Shown: positions 8,959 to 18,075 of the stretch, piece after piece
Layout of the letters: each line of letters begins with the position of its first letter
Position numbering within the stretch: the first letter of the stretch is position 1
DNA from: Chlorobiales bacterium
GTDB lineage: Bacteria > Bacteroidota > Chlorobiia > Chlorobiales > Chlorobiaceae
Assembly: GCA_026390855.1 (NCBI GenBank)
Contig: JAPLFE010000126.1
Location: 1 to 62,079 of the forward strand
DNA length: 62,079 nt
Reading direction: 5' to 3'
The notes under the pieces: generated by a model
Databases searched by the model: none
Told to the model about the DNA's origin: nothing
Seen by the model: only the letters and a program-made list of their open reading frames with translations
Translations under genes and position numbers: made by a program

Positions 8959-11127
8959 ATGCAAATCAACAAGGAGGGTCTTTTGAAGAGCGATAGTAAA
9001 ATTCCAGTTTCCACCTACTTTGGTTCGATGACCTTTGATCAGAAGGCCATGCGCGCAAAACTTCCTAAAGAGGAATTCGCGGCATTGCAGGATACCATCA
9101 AAGCAGGTAAAAAAATATCTTCAGAAATTGCTGGTGTTGTAGCGCACGGCATGAAAGAGTGGGCAATGGAGCAGGGGGCTACTCATTACACCCATTGGTT
9201 CCAGCCTATGACCGGATCCACAGCAGAAAAACACGATGCTTTTTTATCGATTGACCGCGATGGTACTCCCATTGAGCGTTTTTCCGGTGAACAACTTATT
9301 CAGGGTGAGCCAGATGCTTCAAGCTTCCCATCAGGAGGCATGCGTACTACCTTTGAAGCACGTGGTTATACCGCATGGGATCCTTCCAGTCCAGCCTTTC
9401 TCATGAAGGGTGGAAAAGATCTGACTCTTTGTATCCCAACCGTTTTTATTTCCTATCACGGTGAAGCACTTGATTCCAAGACTCCGCTGTTGCGTTCAAT
9501 GGAAGCAGTCAGCAAATCAGCTATCCGGCTGCTTGAAGTACTTGGTGTTACCGGTGTAACACGAGTAAAAACCTTTGCCGGTTGCGAACAGGAATATTTC
9601 CTTATCGACAAAAAATTCTATACTGAGCGTCCTGACCTTGTTATGTGCGGTCGTACCCTTCTTGGTGCTCTTCCTCCAAAAGGCCAGCAGCTTGAAGATC
9701 ACTACTTTGGATCGATTCCTGACCGTGTGCTTGAATTTATGCAGGATGTTGAACATGAGCTCTATCTGCTTGGTATTCCGGCGAAGACTCGTCACAACGA
9801 GGTCGCACCTCACCAGTTTGAAATTGCTCCGATTTTCGAAGAGGCCAATATCGCTGTTGATCATAACCTGCTTGTCATGGAAGTGATGAGAAAGATTGCA
9901 GACAAAAAAGATTTTGCCCTTCTCCTGGCTGAAAAGCCGTTTGCCGGTATCAACGGTTCAGGCAAGCACAACAACTGGTCGATTGGCACCAATACTGGTA
10001 TTAATCTGCTTGATCCAGGTGATACTCCTGAAAAGAACGTTCAGTTCCTTGTTTTCCTTGTTGCAGTCCTCAAAGGAGTCCATAAGAGAGCTGATGTTTT
10101 GAGAATGTCAATAGCCAGCATGGGCAACGATCACCGTCTTGGTGCAAACGAAGCTCCTCCTGCTGTTGTAACTGTCTTCCTTGGTGAGTTGCTTGAAAGA
10201 GTGCTTGATGCAATCGAAAGTGGTAAGGTTGACCTGAAAACAGAGAAACAGGTACTTAATCTTGGCCTTTCACAAGTTCCTGAGGTCAACAAAGACTATA
10301 CCGACCGTAACCGTACCTCACCGTTTGCCTTTACAGGTAACAAGTTTGAGTTCAGGGCAGTAGGTTCTTCTCAGGCTGCATCTGTACCGAACATGGTTCT
10401 CAATACCCTTATGGCCGAAGCTCTTGACGAGATATCTGACGCTATTATTGCAAGAATCAAAGCAGGCAAGGAAAAGGAAGCTGCAATTCTTGAAACTCTT
10501 CGCGAGCAGATTACCGCTACCAAAGCTATCCGTTATCAGGGAGATAACTATGCCGAAGCGCTTCAGCAGGCAGCTAAGGAAAGAGGTCTTCCGAACCTAA
10601 AGAACACACCACAGGCGCTTAGAGCTCTGCTTAAGAAGGATGTACAGGATGTGTTTGTCAAATATGGCGTTTTGAGCGTTCCAGAGATAGACTCACGTTT
10701 GAACATCCGGCTCGAACGCTATGTCAAGGGTATCGATATCGAAGCCCGCACCCTGCAGCTCATGCTGAAGACTTTTGTTATTCCTGATGTTTCAGAATAT
10801 CAGGGAGATCTCGGCAACTCATTCAATAACCTGCTTTCTGCAGCTGATGCTATCGGTCTATCCGACAAGGCGCTCAAGAGCCAGGCTGATAACTTTAAAT
10901 TGGTAGCCGAAAACCTTTCTACTCTTATTGATCTGAGCGCAGAGCTCGATGAGGCCATTGAAAAAATCGAGTCACTGAACACCGAGTTCGAAAAGGCCGA
11001 CTATTGCGCTGATGAGCTTCTTCCGTTCATGAGCAAGGTCCGTGTTGTTGCTGACAGACTCGAACAGGTTGTTGATCGTAGCCGTTGGCAGCTACCAACC
11101 TACTCGGAAATGCTGTTTCAGCATTAA
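8959..11127 (+). CDS. glnN: glutamine synthetase type III
   Basis: GSIII, 722 residues, ATP-dependent amidation of glutamate to glutamine. The GSIII-specific N-terminal region (SYFG-like STYFGSMTF at about 19, THYTHWFQPMTG at about 75) and the catalytic core are present: EQEYFLIDKKFY, APHQFEIAPIFEEAN, and GINGSGKHNNWSIGTN for ATP/glutamate binding. The long C-terminal helical extension is typical of the class found in Bacteroidetes/Chlorobi and cyanobacteria. It follows an Lrp-type regulator and is closed by an intrinsic terminator. It may be the main or an additional glutamine synthetase; that cannot be seen from the window. Confidence 0.95.
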   Translation: MQINKEGLLKSDSKIPVSTYFGSMTFDQKAMRAKLPKEEFAALQDTIKAGKKISSEIAGVVAHGMKEWAMEQGATHYTHWFQPMTGSTAEKHDAFLSIDRDGTPIERFSGEQLIQGEPDASSFPSGGMRTTFEARGYTAWDPSSPAFLMKGGKDLTLCIPTVFISYHGEALDSKTPLLRSMEAVSKSAIRLLEVLGVTGVTRVKTFAGCEQEYFLIDKKFYTERPDLVMCGRTLLGALPPKGQQLEDHYFGSIPDRVLEFMQDVEHELYLLGIPAKTRHNEVAPHQFEIAPIFEEANIAVDHNLLVMEVMRKIADKKDFALLLAEKPFAGINGSGKHNNWSIGTNTGINLLDPGDTPEKNVQFLVFLVAVLKGVHKRADVLRMSIASMGNDHRLGANEAPPAVVTVFLGELLERVLDAIESGKVDLKTEKQVLNLGLSQVPEVNKDYTDRNRTSPFAFTGNKFEFRAVGSSQAASVPNMVLNTLMAEALDEISDAIIARIKAGKEKEAAILETLREQITATKAIRYQGDNYAEALQQAAKERGLPNLKNTPQALRALLKKDVQDVFVKYGVLSVPEIDSRLNIRLERYVKGIDIEARTLQLMLKTFVIPDVSEYQGDLGNSFNNLLSAADAIGLSDKALKSQADNFKLVAENLSTLIDLSAELDEAIEKIESLNTEFEKADYCADELLPFMSKVRVVADRLEQVVDRSRWQLPTYSEMLFQH

Positions 11128-11146
11128 TCCGGCAATACCATCTCAT

Positions 11147-11177
11147 AAAAAAGGTCCGCATAGCGGGCCTTTTTTGT
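11147..11177 (+). terminator. intrinsic terminator of glnN
   Basis: Stem AAGGTCCGC / GCGGGCCTT with an ATA loop, flanked by A6 on the left and T6 on the right, starting about 20 bp after the glnN stop. The symmetric A/T flanks would let it also act toward the convergent yjbQ gene. Confidence 0.9.
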
Positions 11178-11213
11178 TTCTTTAGCAACAGCATTAGCCC
11201 CTCAGCACTTTTT

Positions 11214-11633
11214 TCACTCTCCGATAATCTTGATGAGCACTCTTTTTTTTCTCATGCCATCGAATTCGCCATAAAATATTTGTTCCCAGGGTCCGAAATG
11301 CAGTTTCCCTTTAGTCACGGCGACAACGACTTCCCTCCCCATAATCTGACGTTTATGATGTGCATCACCGTTATCCTCTCCAGAGAGGTTATGACGGTAT
11401 CGGCTGATTGGTTCATGCGGTGCAAGTTCCTCAAGCCATCGTTTGTAGTCTTGCTTCAATCCGGATTCGTCATCATTGATGAAGACTGATGCCGTAATGT
11501 GCATGGCATTCACCAGACAAAGCCCTTCTTGTATACCACTTTCCCTGAGCGCATGTTCGACATCACTGGTAATGTTCACAAAATCCATTCTTGCAGGGAC
11601 CTGCATCCAGAGTTCCTTGTGGTGCGATTTCAT
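11214..11633 (-). CDS. YjbQ/UPF0047 family protein
   Basis: 139-residue member of the YjbQ (UPF0047) family, a compact beta-rich trimer; some members show weak thiamine-phosphate synthase activity, but the true role is unsettled. Family features are the ITSDVEHAL region, [18 protein letters not shown], and DGDAHHK-like [10 protein letters not shown] followed by [18 protein letters not shown]. The conserved His residues of the putative metal site (MHITA, AHHK) are kept. Convergent with glnN, sharing its terminator. Monocistronic. Confidence 0.88.
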   Translation of the reverse strand: MKSHHKELWMQVPARMDFVNITSDVEHALRESGIQEGLCLVNAMHITASVFINDDESGLKQDYKRWLEELAPHEPISRYRHNLSGEDNGDAHHKRQIMGREVVVAVTKGKLHFGPWEQIFYGEFDGMRKKRVLIKIIGE

Positions 11634-11766
11634 CGGATATGAAGTGAAGTGTTGTTAAAAGCAGATATTCAGATAGGTAAAGAAAATATTTTTATTGCAA
11701 ACGTTAAGTTATGCCTTATTTTTATAATCATGTTTCAATTTTTAGAGAAAAACAAACACTGTCGAC

Positions 11767-12273
11767 ATGCCTGAGGTTTTTCATTATCCCACGACCTATC
11801 CCGCATGGTGGATGGATTCCTATTTTCTTCTCACATGGTGTCTCGGCATGCTTTTTCTTAGTGTGGGATGGGCTATTTTTTTCAGGTATGGGAAGTTTAC
11901 CTATGGAGTGGATCTTGGCTGCTTTTGGAAAACTACCGTGCTGCTCGTGCTCACGACCATATCTCTCGGTGGCCCCAATTACTACAATACCCGTTTTGTA
12001 GGGGAGCATGGCCAGGATGGAGATGCGATCAAAATATCCAGTGATAAACTGCTTTATCTTGATCGTAAAGGAAATGAGAAAAAAATTAATCTGACCGATA
12101 TTACCTCTATTTATCAGGAGAGCATCACCTATAACCCGCCACCGAAAATTTATATTGTCGCTGGAAAAGCGTCTGTCAGGGATTCAATATTTGTAACTAA
12201 GAACCTTGCAGACTATAAGCGCTTTCTTTCAGACCTGTCAAAAAGAACCGGAATTGAAGCAAAGTTGCACTGA
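11767..12273 (+). CDS. small membrane protein of unknown function
   Basis: 168 residues. Two hydrophobic segments (about 17-38, WMDSYFLLTWCLGMLFLSVG, and about 58-72, TTVLLVLTTISLGG) are followed by a soluble C-terminal domain of about 95 residues with beta-strand character (LLYLDRKGNEKKINLTDI), reminiscent of a membrane-anchored PH-like domain but with no diagnostic motif. No family recognised. It precedes coaX by 28 bp on the same strand and may be co-transcribed. The 130 bp before it are AT-rich. Confidence 0.6.
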   Translation: MPEVFHYPTTYPAWWMDSYFLLTWCLGMLFLSVGWAIFFRYGKFTYGVDLGCFWKTTVLLVLTTISLGGPNYYNTRFVGEHGQDGDAIKISSDKLLYLDRKGNEKKINLTDITSIYQESITYNPPPKIYIVAGKASVRDSIFVTKNLADYKRFLSDLSKRTGIEAKLH

Positions 12274-12301
12274 GTACTTTTTTTCATAGATAACAGACTC
12301 C

Positions 12302-13120
12302 ATGCTTCATTCCAGCCGACAATCTTTTCAGGATGCGCTTCTTTGTGTTGTTGAAATAGGCAATACCAATACTTCGTTTGCGGTATTCAGTGGCGACGAG
12401 TGCCTTGAAGTGCGTAAAGTGCCTTCTGTAATACTCAATGGATATGAAGATGTTGCTAGTCAGATAGCCCCGATTCTTGAAAAGTATCCTGTTCTTCGTG
12501 ATGCTGCGCTTTGCAGCGTTGTACCTTCAGTAAGTTCAGTTGTCTTTTCTTTTCTTCGTCATCATCTGGCCGGTCAGGTGCTCGAGGTTTCTTCATCGAT
12601 AAAGCTGCCTTTTATACTCCGCTATGAGTCGCCCGATTCCTTTGGCGCCGACCGCATTGCATTATGCGCCCAAAGTAGCCTGCTCTATCCTGAAGAGCCC
12701 GTTATTGCGCTTGATATCGGTACAGCTATCACCGTGGATGTACTCGGTTCCGACAGGGCATATCTCGGAGGTCTTATTATGTCGGGCCTTGACCTTATGG
12801 CAAAGGCTTTAAGCGAACATACAGCACGGCTTCCCTTGGTAAGGATGGATCTTCCTGATACGTTAATAGGTTTTTCCACATCGGAATGCATCCGAAATGG
12901 CATTATCTGGGGTTGTGTATCAGGTCTGGAGGGGCTTCTTGTGAAGATAAAAACCTTGCTTATAGAAGAGTATAAAGCAAAGAATATCAGAGTGCTTGCT
13001 ACCGGTGGAAATGCGCCTCTCATTGCCGGCATGCTTGCATGCTCGCCAGTGCTTGATAAGCTTGCGGTACTCAGAGGTACCCGCCACCTCTTTACGCTCA
13101 ATGCAAGCGCTTCCCGCTGA
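12302..13120 (+). CDS. coaX: type III pantothenate kinase
   Basis: First step of coenzyme A synthesis: pantothenate to 4'-phosphopantothenate. ASKHA fold with the family's signatures: GNTNTSFAVF (phosphate-1 loop, about residues 18-27), GADRIALC (about 119), DIGTAITVDVL (phosphate-2, about 139) and GGLIMSG. 272 residues fits CoaX. Type III enzymes need a monovalent cation and are not feedback-inhibited by CoA. Its 3' end overlaps the convergent aroB end by 23 bp, so transcripts of the two genes are antisense over this stretch. Confidence 0.93.
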   Translation: MLHSSRQSFQDALLCVVEIGNTNTSFAVFSGDECLEVRKVPSVILNGYEDVASQIAPILEKYPVLRDAALCSVVPSVSSVVFSFLRHHLAGQVLEVSSSIKLPFILRYESPDSFGADRIALCAQSSLLYPEEPVIALDIGTAITVDVLGSDRAYLGGLIMSGLDLMAKALSEHTARLPLVRMDLPDTLIGFSTSECIRNGIIWGCVSGLEGLLVKIKTLLIEEYKAKNIRVLATGGNAPLIAGMLACSPVLDKLAVLRGTRHLFTLNASASR

Positions 13121-14195
13121 AGAATATGCGGGCGTCGTCAATAGCTTTCAATACAGGTTTGTTATCAACGTTTTCCTCCAGCAGAAAAGCCTCACCCAAA
13201 GTTTTCAACAGAACAAAACGAAGCTTTTTATCCAGTTTTTTCTTGTCGGAAAACATGTTTTCAAGCAGAAGTTCGCTCTCGATATCAAGGAACCTAAGCT
13301 TGAGCACTCCTTTTGGAAAACGGAATTTCTTCAGGATTGATAGCCCTCTCTCAAGAGATGCTCTATCAAGGTACTCAAGGTTGTGTGATAAAAAGAGAGC
13401 ACAAACCATTCCGATGGTGACCGCTTCACCATGACGCAGGTAACGGTACTCAGCAAGTTTTTCTAGCCCGTGTGCAAAGGTATGTCCGAAATTGAGGGTT
13501 GCCCTTAGACCACTCGTTTCCCGGAAATCTTTTGTTACAACATCGTCTTTGATAAAAGCGCTTTTTTTGACTGCTTCAGTCAGCCAAGGCTCCTGAAGTT
13601 CGGTAATAGCTTTGAAATTGAGGTCAAGGAATGAAAGGAAAGCCTCATCGGCAATAAAGCCGTACTTGATGACTTCTGCCATTCCAGCATAGATTTCACG
13701 CTCTGGCAGGGTTTTAAGGTATGAAGGATCAATCAGCACCAGTTTCGGTAGATGGAAAAATCCGATCATATTTTTGCCGAGAGGGTGGTTAATAGCAACC
13801 TTGCCGCCAATTGAGCTGTCAGTCATAGCCAGCAGGGTAGTTGGAAGCTGAATCACCGGTATGCCCCTGTAGTAGCTGGCGGCTATAAATCCACCGAGAT
13901 CACCCACAACACCGCCGCCAACAGCAAGCATGTTCCAGCTCCGGTCAACATCGGCCTCAATCATACGGCCGTAGAGGCGGTAGGCAGTACTGAAGCTTTT
14001 AGAGGCCTCCCGTGCCGGTACAACCAGCTCTTTCCATTGAAAGCCTTGATCGGTCAAGGTTTTAAGAAGCTCGTCACCGTAAAGCTTGCGCGTGTTTTCA
14101 TCAAACAGCATAACGACTTTTTTTGAAAGCCCATGAGTTGAAAACAATTCACCAAGTCCAGCGGTAACAGGCGTCCTTACAATTATCGTGCTCAC
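13098..14195 (-). CDS. aroB: 3-dehydroquinate synthase
   Basis: Second enzyme of the shikimate pathway, converting DAHP to 3-dehydroquinate with NAD and a divalent metal. Seen motifs: GGGVVGDLGGFIAASYYRG (NAD/phosphate), TDSSIGGKVAINHPLGKNMIGFFH (substrate), AEVIKYG with the metal Glu, and NFGHTFAHG with metal His residues. 365 residues, normal. The gene is 17 bp downstream of aroK and surely co-transcribed. The C-terminus runs into the coaX 3' end. Confidence 0.95.
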   Translation of the reverse strand: MSTIIVRTPVTAGLGELFSTHGLSKKVVMLFDENTRKLYGDELLKTLTDQGFQWKELVVPAREASKSFSTAYRLYGRMIEADVDRSWNMLAVGGGVVGDLGGFIAASYYRGIPVIQLPTTLLAMTDSSIGGKVAINHPLGKNMIGFFHLPKLVLIDPSYLKTLPEREIYAGMAEVIKYGFIADEAFLSFLDLNFKAITELQEPWLTEAVKKSAFIKDDVVTKDFRETSGLRATLNFGHTFAHGLEKLAEYRYLRHGEAVTIGMVCALFLSHNLEYLDRASLERGLSILKKFRFPKGVLKLRFLDIESELLLENMFSDKKKLDKKLRFVLLKTLGEAFLLEENVDNKPVLKAIDDARIFFSGKRLH

Positions 14196-14212
14196 ATCTT
14201 CTCGTTTAAGTA

Positions 14213-14785
14213 TTAATCCGGTGTGCTGGATGATGCTTTTCTAACATACCGCTCTATTTTCCGGGTCAGTTCCTCAACTGTTGATCCAATGCGGTTAATG
14301 TCAGTATGAACCGTGATGTCAGCACTTTCATATTGTGGTTCCCGTTTGGAAAGGATCGTCGAAATTTTATCCTCAATCTCTTCCCGAGAGAGCTTTTGAC
14401 CATTTTGGCCCTTCAACAGTGGTCGATCGGTTTTGTTGTAAAGCCTTCTAGCCAGGGTTTTGGAAGGGGATTTCAGATAGACTAAGGTACCGGATTCTTT
14501 AATAAGCTTATAAGAAAAGTTGTTTTCCAGAACGCCTCCTCCGAGTGATATTACCAGATTGTTTTGTTCAACGAGTCCCTTGAGAAATTGAAGTTCAAGA
14601 TTCCTGAAGTACTCTTCTCCATACTCAGTAAAGATTTGGGTAATGGTTTTACCAGCATGTTTTTCAATCGTCTGATCAAGGTCAATAAACTCATAGCCGA
14701 GCGAGTTGGCAAGCAATGGCCCTATAGTCGATTTACCCGATCCGCTGAACCCGGTTAAAAAAATCAATGAATGATGCTTCGTCAC
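14213..14785 (-). CDS. aroK: shikimate kinase
   Basis: ATP-dependent phosphorylation of shikimate at C3. Walker A FSGSGKSTIG (residues about 13-22), substrate-binding DLDQTIE (about 36), R/E of the GEEYFRNLE stretch, and GGGVLEN are all present; the lid Arg region RRLYNKTDRPLL also fits. 190 residues is slightly longer than the usual 170-175 because of a short C-terminal tail. First gene of the aroK-aroB unit; its promoter should lie in 14786-15056, where I see no other gene. Confidence 0.94.
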   Translation of the reverse strand: MTKHHSLIFLTGFSGSGKSTIGPLLANSLGYEFIDLDQTIEKHAGKTITQIFTEYGEEYFRNLELQFLKGLVEQNNLVISLGGGVLENNFSYKLIKESGTLVYLKSPSKTLARRLYNKTDRPLLKGQNGQKLSREEIEDKISTILSKREPQYESADITVHTDINRIGSTVEELTRKIERYVRKASSSTPD

Positions 14786-15056
14786 GGTTGACTGTTAAAA
14801 CTTTCCGGTTACGTCTGCAATAGAATTCGCGAGTCATGCGCAGATTCATCAAACAAAACAAAATTCGCACCTCTTGGTTTCCTTACTGCGGCAAATATAT
14901 ACAATAAAGCAAAAAAAGCATTGTTCATCAGCAGTTTGAACCCATCAACAATGTTTTCCGGAGAGATTATTATCTGCAGGGCAGGAACTGGCATTGCCAA
15001 AATGCAGTGAAAATCATAGCTTCTATTATGAAGACCCAGTAACTCTTTTAAAAAGA

Positions 15057-15779
15057 ATGAAAAAACTATACATCATCAAGGTCGGAACCACATTTTCCTC
15101 AACCCTTGAAGCCCTTGGTGATTTCGACGATTGGATCATAACTGCGCTTGCCCGGCCGAAGCTTCCGCTTACAGTTGTTGATGTAGTGTCGGGTAGTCCT
15201 CTTCCTGCATCGGAGGAGTGCTATGGCGTTATTGTGACAGGATCGCATGCCATGGTCACCGATAACCTGCCGTGGAGCTTACGAATCGAATCGTGGATTC
15301 CCTCACTGGTTGCTGCAGAGGTACCTTTTCTTGGTATCTGTTATGGACATCAACTTCTCGGTCGTGCCATGGGTGGAGAGGTAGGGTATAATTCGTATGG
15401 TAAAGAAATCGGAACCGTTGCCATTACGCTCACTCCTGAATCAAACAATGATCTGCTTTTTAATGGAATTCCAGCAACCATTCAAGCTCATACTACGCAT
15501 GCACAAAGTGTTCTGAAGCTTCCTTCAGATGCTTTCCTCCTTAGCAGTAATGCCCATGAACAGCATCATGCTTTCCGTATTGGCACCTGTGCCTGGGGTG
15601 TCCAGTTTCATCCGGAATACTCAACCGCGGTCATGCAGGCATACATAAATGCCCAAGCTGAAAGCCTCAAGAAAAAAGGTCGAAATGTTGAGGATTTGCT
15701 CCTTGGAGTAACAGAAACCCCGTTTGCCCGGAAGGTGCTTTCCAATTTCGCATCACTTGTTTACTTCCCGTTAGCTTAA
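15057..15779 (+). CDS. class I glutamine amidotransferase-like protein
   Basis: Stand-alone triad glutaminase domain, 240 residues. The nucleophile Cys is in GICYGHQLLG (about 100-109) and the His-Glu pair in QFHPEYS (about 182-188). It resembles the GMP synthase glutaminase-like family used on amino acids or glutathione-type peptides (YfeJ/GuaA-like) rather than a subunit of a known complex. I chose the ATG at 15057 (MKKLYIIKVG) because beta strand 1 of the fold begins there; 21 more codons are open upstream. The partner or substrate is unknown. Confidence 0.8.
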   Translation: MKKLYIIKVGTTFSSTLEALGDFDDWIITALARPKLPLTVVDVVSGSPLPASEECYGVIVTGSHAMVTDNLPWSLRIESWIPSLVAAEVPFLGICYGHQLLGRAMGGEVGYNSYGKEIGTVAITLTPESNNDLLFNGIPATIQAHTTHAQSVLKLPSDAFLLSSNAHEQHHAFRIGTCAWGVQFHPEYSTAVMQAYINAQAESLKKKGRNVEDLLLGVTETPFARKVLSNFASLVYFPLA

Positions 15780-15797
15780 AAACACCTCGGTTCCTAA

Positions 15798-15844
15798 TAC
15801 CTTATTTGCGGCATATAGAATACCTCTTTTGTGGTATTTGTAAT
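15798..15844 (+). promoter_or_regulatory. tandem TACC-N8-GGTA operator and promoter of the importer/corrinoid operon
   Basis: An inverted repeat AATACC-TCTTTTGT-GGTATT (15819-15838) is preceded 23 bp upstream by a near copy, TACC-TTATTTGC-GGCA (15798-15813). The last GGTA is directly followed by TTTGTA/TAATAAT, which could serve as a -10. The same TACC-N8-GGTA arrangement occurs before the porin, sulfite reductase and sulfate importer genes. Its position at or upstream of the -35 suits an activator. The binding protein is not identified. It could alternatively be read as a weak terminator of the preceding gene, but it lacks a proper T tract. Confidence 0.6.
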
Positions 15845-15923
15845 AATAAAAACAAGTTAGATATTGCTGCCATAAAAATTTGATTTTATGGCATGTTCCC
15901 TGTATTAAACATCCATCTTGGTT

Positions 15924-16076
15924 ATGAAGAACTTTACGGTGCTCCCTTCCAAAACCCCAAATACAAATCACGTGAATAAAACAAAAATCTGGAAAAAGCC
16001 TCCAAGCACAGAGCTAGGACTTTGTTGCCACTGTATTGTAAATGCAGCCGTAGACATCGCAAGTTTCACTTCATAA
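15924..16076 (+). CDS. possible leader ORF with a CCHC cysteine cluster
   Basis: ATG-initiated 50-codon frame in the leader of the importer/corrinoid operon, ending 18 nt before the substrate-binding protein start. Residues 34-37 are CCHC (codons TGT TGC CAC TGT at 16023-16034); the rest is Lys/Thr/Pro-rich and then hydrophobic (IVNAAVDIASF). No family is recognised. Two related leaders in this window also carry clustered Cys codons, so it may be a cysteine-responsive uORF. Unlike those, no intrinsic terminator follows, so any control would be translational or by an unseen structure. Shine-Dalgarno is weak; it may be untranslated. Another hairpin, TGCCATAAAA / TTTTATGGCA, lies just upstream (15868-15893). 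Confidence 0.35.
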   Translation: MKNFTVLPSKTPNTNHVNKTKIWKKPPSTELGLCCHCIVNAAVDIASFTS

Positions 16077-16094
16077 ACCTAATAAATTATAATT

Positions 16095-17189
16095 ATGATG
16101 TTGCTAATGAAGCATAAAAAGCTCTTTTCCCTCATGCATCGCCAGTTTCAAAGAGCTTTATATACGATTGCAGGAGTTTCAGTGCTTTTTTTGTCAGATG
16201 TAAAAGCTCAAACCTATCTGCCACTATCGCCACCAGTACCTGTCAATGTCGGCTATCTGCCAGTCACAGGTCATGCAAAATTTTTTGTAGCAAAAGAGAA
16301 GGGCTTTTTCGATCAGGAAGGTTTGAAGGTTGAGTTGATTCAGTTTGCCAACTCGGCTGATGGAATAAGCGCTCTTCGTGCAAAGAAACTTGATATTGGA
16401 GCATTTGGGACGACTGCGCCGCTGGTCCATATGGCGAAGGGAGCTGACCTTCGAATTATTGGTGGTGTGATGGGTGAAGATGCTGCCATAATTACTACGC
16501 AGGAAAACGGCTTAAAAATCAAGACAGTTAAAGATCTTAAAGGCAAAAAAATTGCAACAGTTCGTCTTGCTTCAGGTGATGCAGTGCTTCGCGGTGCATT
16601 GCATCGAGCCGGTCTCGACTGGCGTAAGGACGTGCAGATTTTTGAGTTGAAAAATCCTCCGGCTGTTCTGGAAGCTGTCAAGTCAGGACAGGTTGATGCT
16701 GGTGTTGTATGGGGACCTCACGACGTGCGGGCGGAAGAGATGGGGCTGAAAATCATTGCACGCTCTCATGAGCTTGAACCAGGCCATCCGTGCTGCAGGT
16801 TGACCATTAATGCTGATGAACAGGTAAAAGATGCAAAAATATGGCCACATTTTATCAGGGCGATTCTTCGCGCTGAACGGTTTACTCAATCGCCTGCCAA
16901 TAGGAAGGAGACGGTTGCCATTATTCAGCAATATCTGAAAATTGATCCTTCCGTGATTGAAAAGGCCTACTATGGTGGTCATCTTGACCAGAGCTCCGAC
17001 CCGAATGTTAAAGGTGTTGAAGTGTTCTGGAAAACTATGCAGTTGAGTGAATTTGTTGAGTCCAAGGCTAAGATCAGGCCGTTTATTGTAACAGCATACT
17101 ACAAAGCGGCACTTGAAAGCCTCATAGCAGAGAATCCAAAAGATCTCTACTGGGCAAAATTAAAAAAACAATTCAATGCAAGGGATTAA
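16095..17189 (+). CDS. periplasmic substrate-binding protein, TauA/SsuA/NMT1 type
   Basis: 364 residues with an N-terminal signal sequence (hydrophobic core IAGVSVLFLS, cleavage probably near VKA-QT at about 38). The mature protein has the NMT1/SsuA fold: VGYLPVTGHAKFFVAKEKGFFDQEGLKVEL near the start, then LDIGAFGTTAPLVHMAKGADLRIIGG and VKDLKGKKIATVRLASGDAVL. Relatives bind sulfonates, taurine, nitrate or thiamine precursors, so the ligand is open. Several close ATGs (16095, 16098, 16107) exist with no clear ribosome site. First gene of the long operon; overlaps the ATPase gene by 14 bp. Its operator links it to sulfur genes. Confidence 0.85.
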   Translation: MMLLMKHKKLFSLMHRQFQRALYTIAGVSVLFLSDVKAQTYLPLSPPVPVNVGYLPVTGHAKFFVAKEKGFFDQEGLKVELIQFANSADGISALRAKKLDIGAFGTTAPLVHMAKGADLRIIGGVMGEDAAIITTQENGLKIKTVKDLKGKKIATVRLASGDAVLRGALHRAGLDWRKDVQIFELKNPPAVLEAVKSGQVDAGVVWGPHDVRAEEMGLKIIARSHELEPGHPCCRLTINADEQVKDAKIWPHFIRAILRAERFTQSPANRKETVAIIQQYLKIDPSVIEKAYYGGHLDQSSDPNVKGVEVFWKTMQLSEFVESKAKIRPFIVTAYYKAALESLIAENPKDLYWAKLKKQFNARD

Positions 17190-18075
17190 CCCGCATTCAG
17201 AGAACTCGTCGCTTGTGAATGGTAGTAAAGGAAACGTGGAAAATAAACGGTCAGATAAAAAAAGTATAGCGCTTTCTGTTGAACATGTATCATTTGCTTA
17301 TGATGCTGCACTGGTTCTTAAGGATATCAATCTTACTATTCAAGAGGGCGAATTTATTGCAGTACTGGGACCAAGCGGGTGTGGTAAAACAAGTTTGCTG
17401 CGCTTGCTTGCCGGACTGGAAAAACCCGTCAGTGGAAAGCTATTGCATCAAGGCAATCCTATCACAGGCCCGAATATCGAACGAGGTGTTGTTTTTCAGG
17501 ATTACTCGCTCTTTCCCTGGCTGAATCTCCAGGATAATATGGAGATAGCAATTAACAAGGCCCGTAAAGGCCTTGCCAGAGCAGAAAGAAATCAGATTGC
17601 TGAAGAGTACCTCAATTTAGTCGGCCTGCAGGGTATGGCGTTCAAACACCCCTATGAAATTTCAGGTGGTATGCGACAGCGTGCAGCAATTGCAAGGTCA
17701 TTGGCATTGGGCTCACCAGTACTTCTGATGGACGAGCCGTTCGGTGCACTTGATCCTGTAAATAGAGTAAGGCTTCAGGATCTGCTGTTACAGCTTTGCA
17801 GAAGTACTACTACTAGCAGAACAATTGTTTTTGTCACTCATGATGTTGAAGAAGCACTTTATCTGGGCGATCGGGTCATTGTGCTGGGTACAACTCCCGG
17901 TCGTGTTATTGCAGAGATCAAGGTGCCGTTTGATGGACAACGTCAGCGGTATGATCTTTTTCACTCAATAGAGTTTCGAAAACTGGCAGAACAAATTTCG
18001 GCTCTTTATCATGACGACATAGAGCGTCAGCTTGAAGCCGGTTTCGTTGTTTCCGGAGAGGGAGAGTTAATATGA
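17176..18075 (+). CDS. ABC transporter ATP-binding protein, TauB/SsuB type
   Basis: 299-residue ATPase. Walker [10 protein letters not shown] (about residue 70), Q-loop FQDYSLFPW, signature SGGMRQRAAIARSL, Walker B LLMDEPFGALD and H-loop THD are intact. The YSLFPWLNLQDN stretch is typical of the nitrate/sulfonate/taurine subfamily. An N-terminal extension of about 30 polar residues precedes the domain. Translationally coupled on both sides: it overlaps the binding-protein gene by 14 bp and the permease gene by 4 bp. Confidence 0.93.
   Translation: MQGINPHSENSSLVNGSKGNVENKRSDKKSIALSVEHVSFAYDAALVLKDINLTIQEGEFIAVLGPSGCGKTSLLRLLAGLEKPVSGKLLHQGNPITGPNIERGVVFQDYSLFPWLNLQDNMEIAINKARKGLARAERNQIAEEYLNLVGLQGMAFKHPYEISGGMRQRAAIARSLALGSPVLLMDEPFGALDPVNRVRLQDLLLQLCRSTTTSRTIVFVTHDVEEALYLGDRVIVLGTTPGRVIAEIKVPFDGQRQRYDLFHSIEFRKLAEQISALYHDDIERQLEAGFVVSGEGELI

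Noticed and set aside
14809-15000. 63-codon minus-strand frame between aroK and the amidotransferase gene
   Set aside because: No ribosome site, odd composition, no family; treated as spacer.
16021-16040. GCCACTGT resembling a conserved box of cobalamin riboswitches, upstream of a corrinoid operon
   Set aside because: The other conserved cobalamin-riboswitch boxes (the GGTGC/AATCCGG part and GCCAGGA/GACCTGCC parts) are not present in the right order or spacing, and the stretch lies within the CCHC leader ORF.
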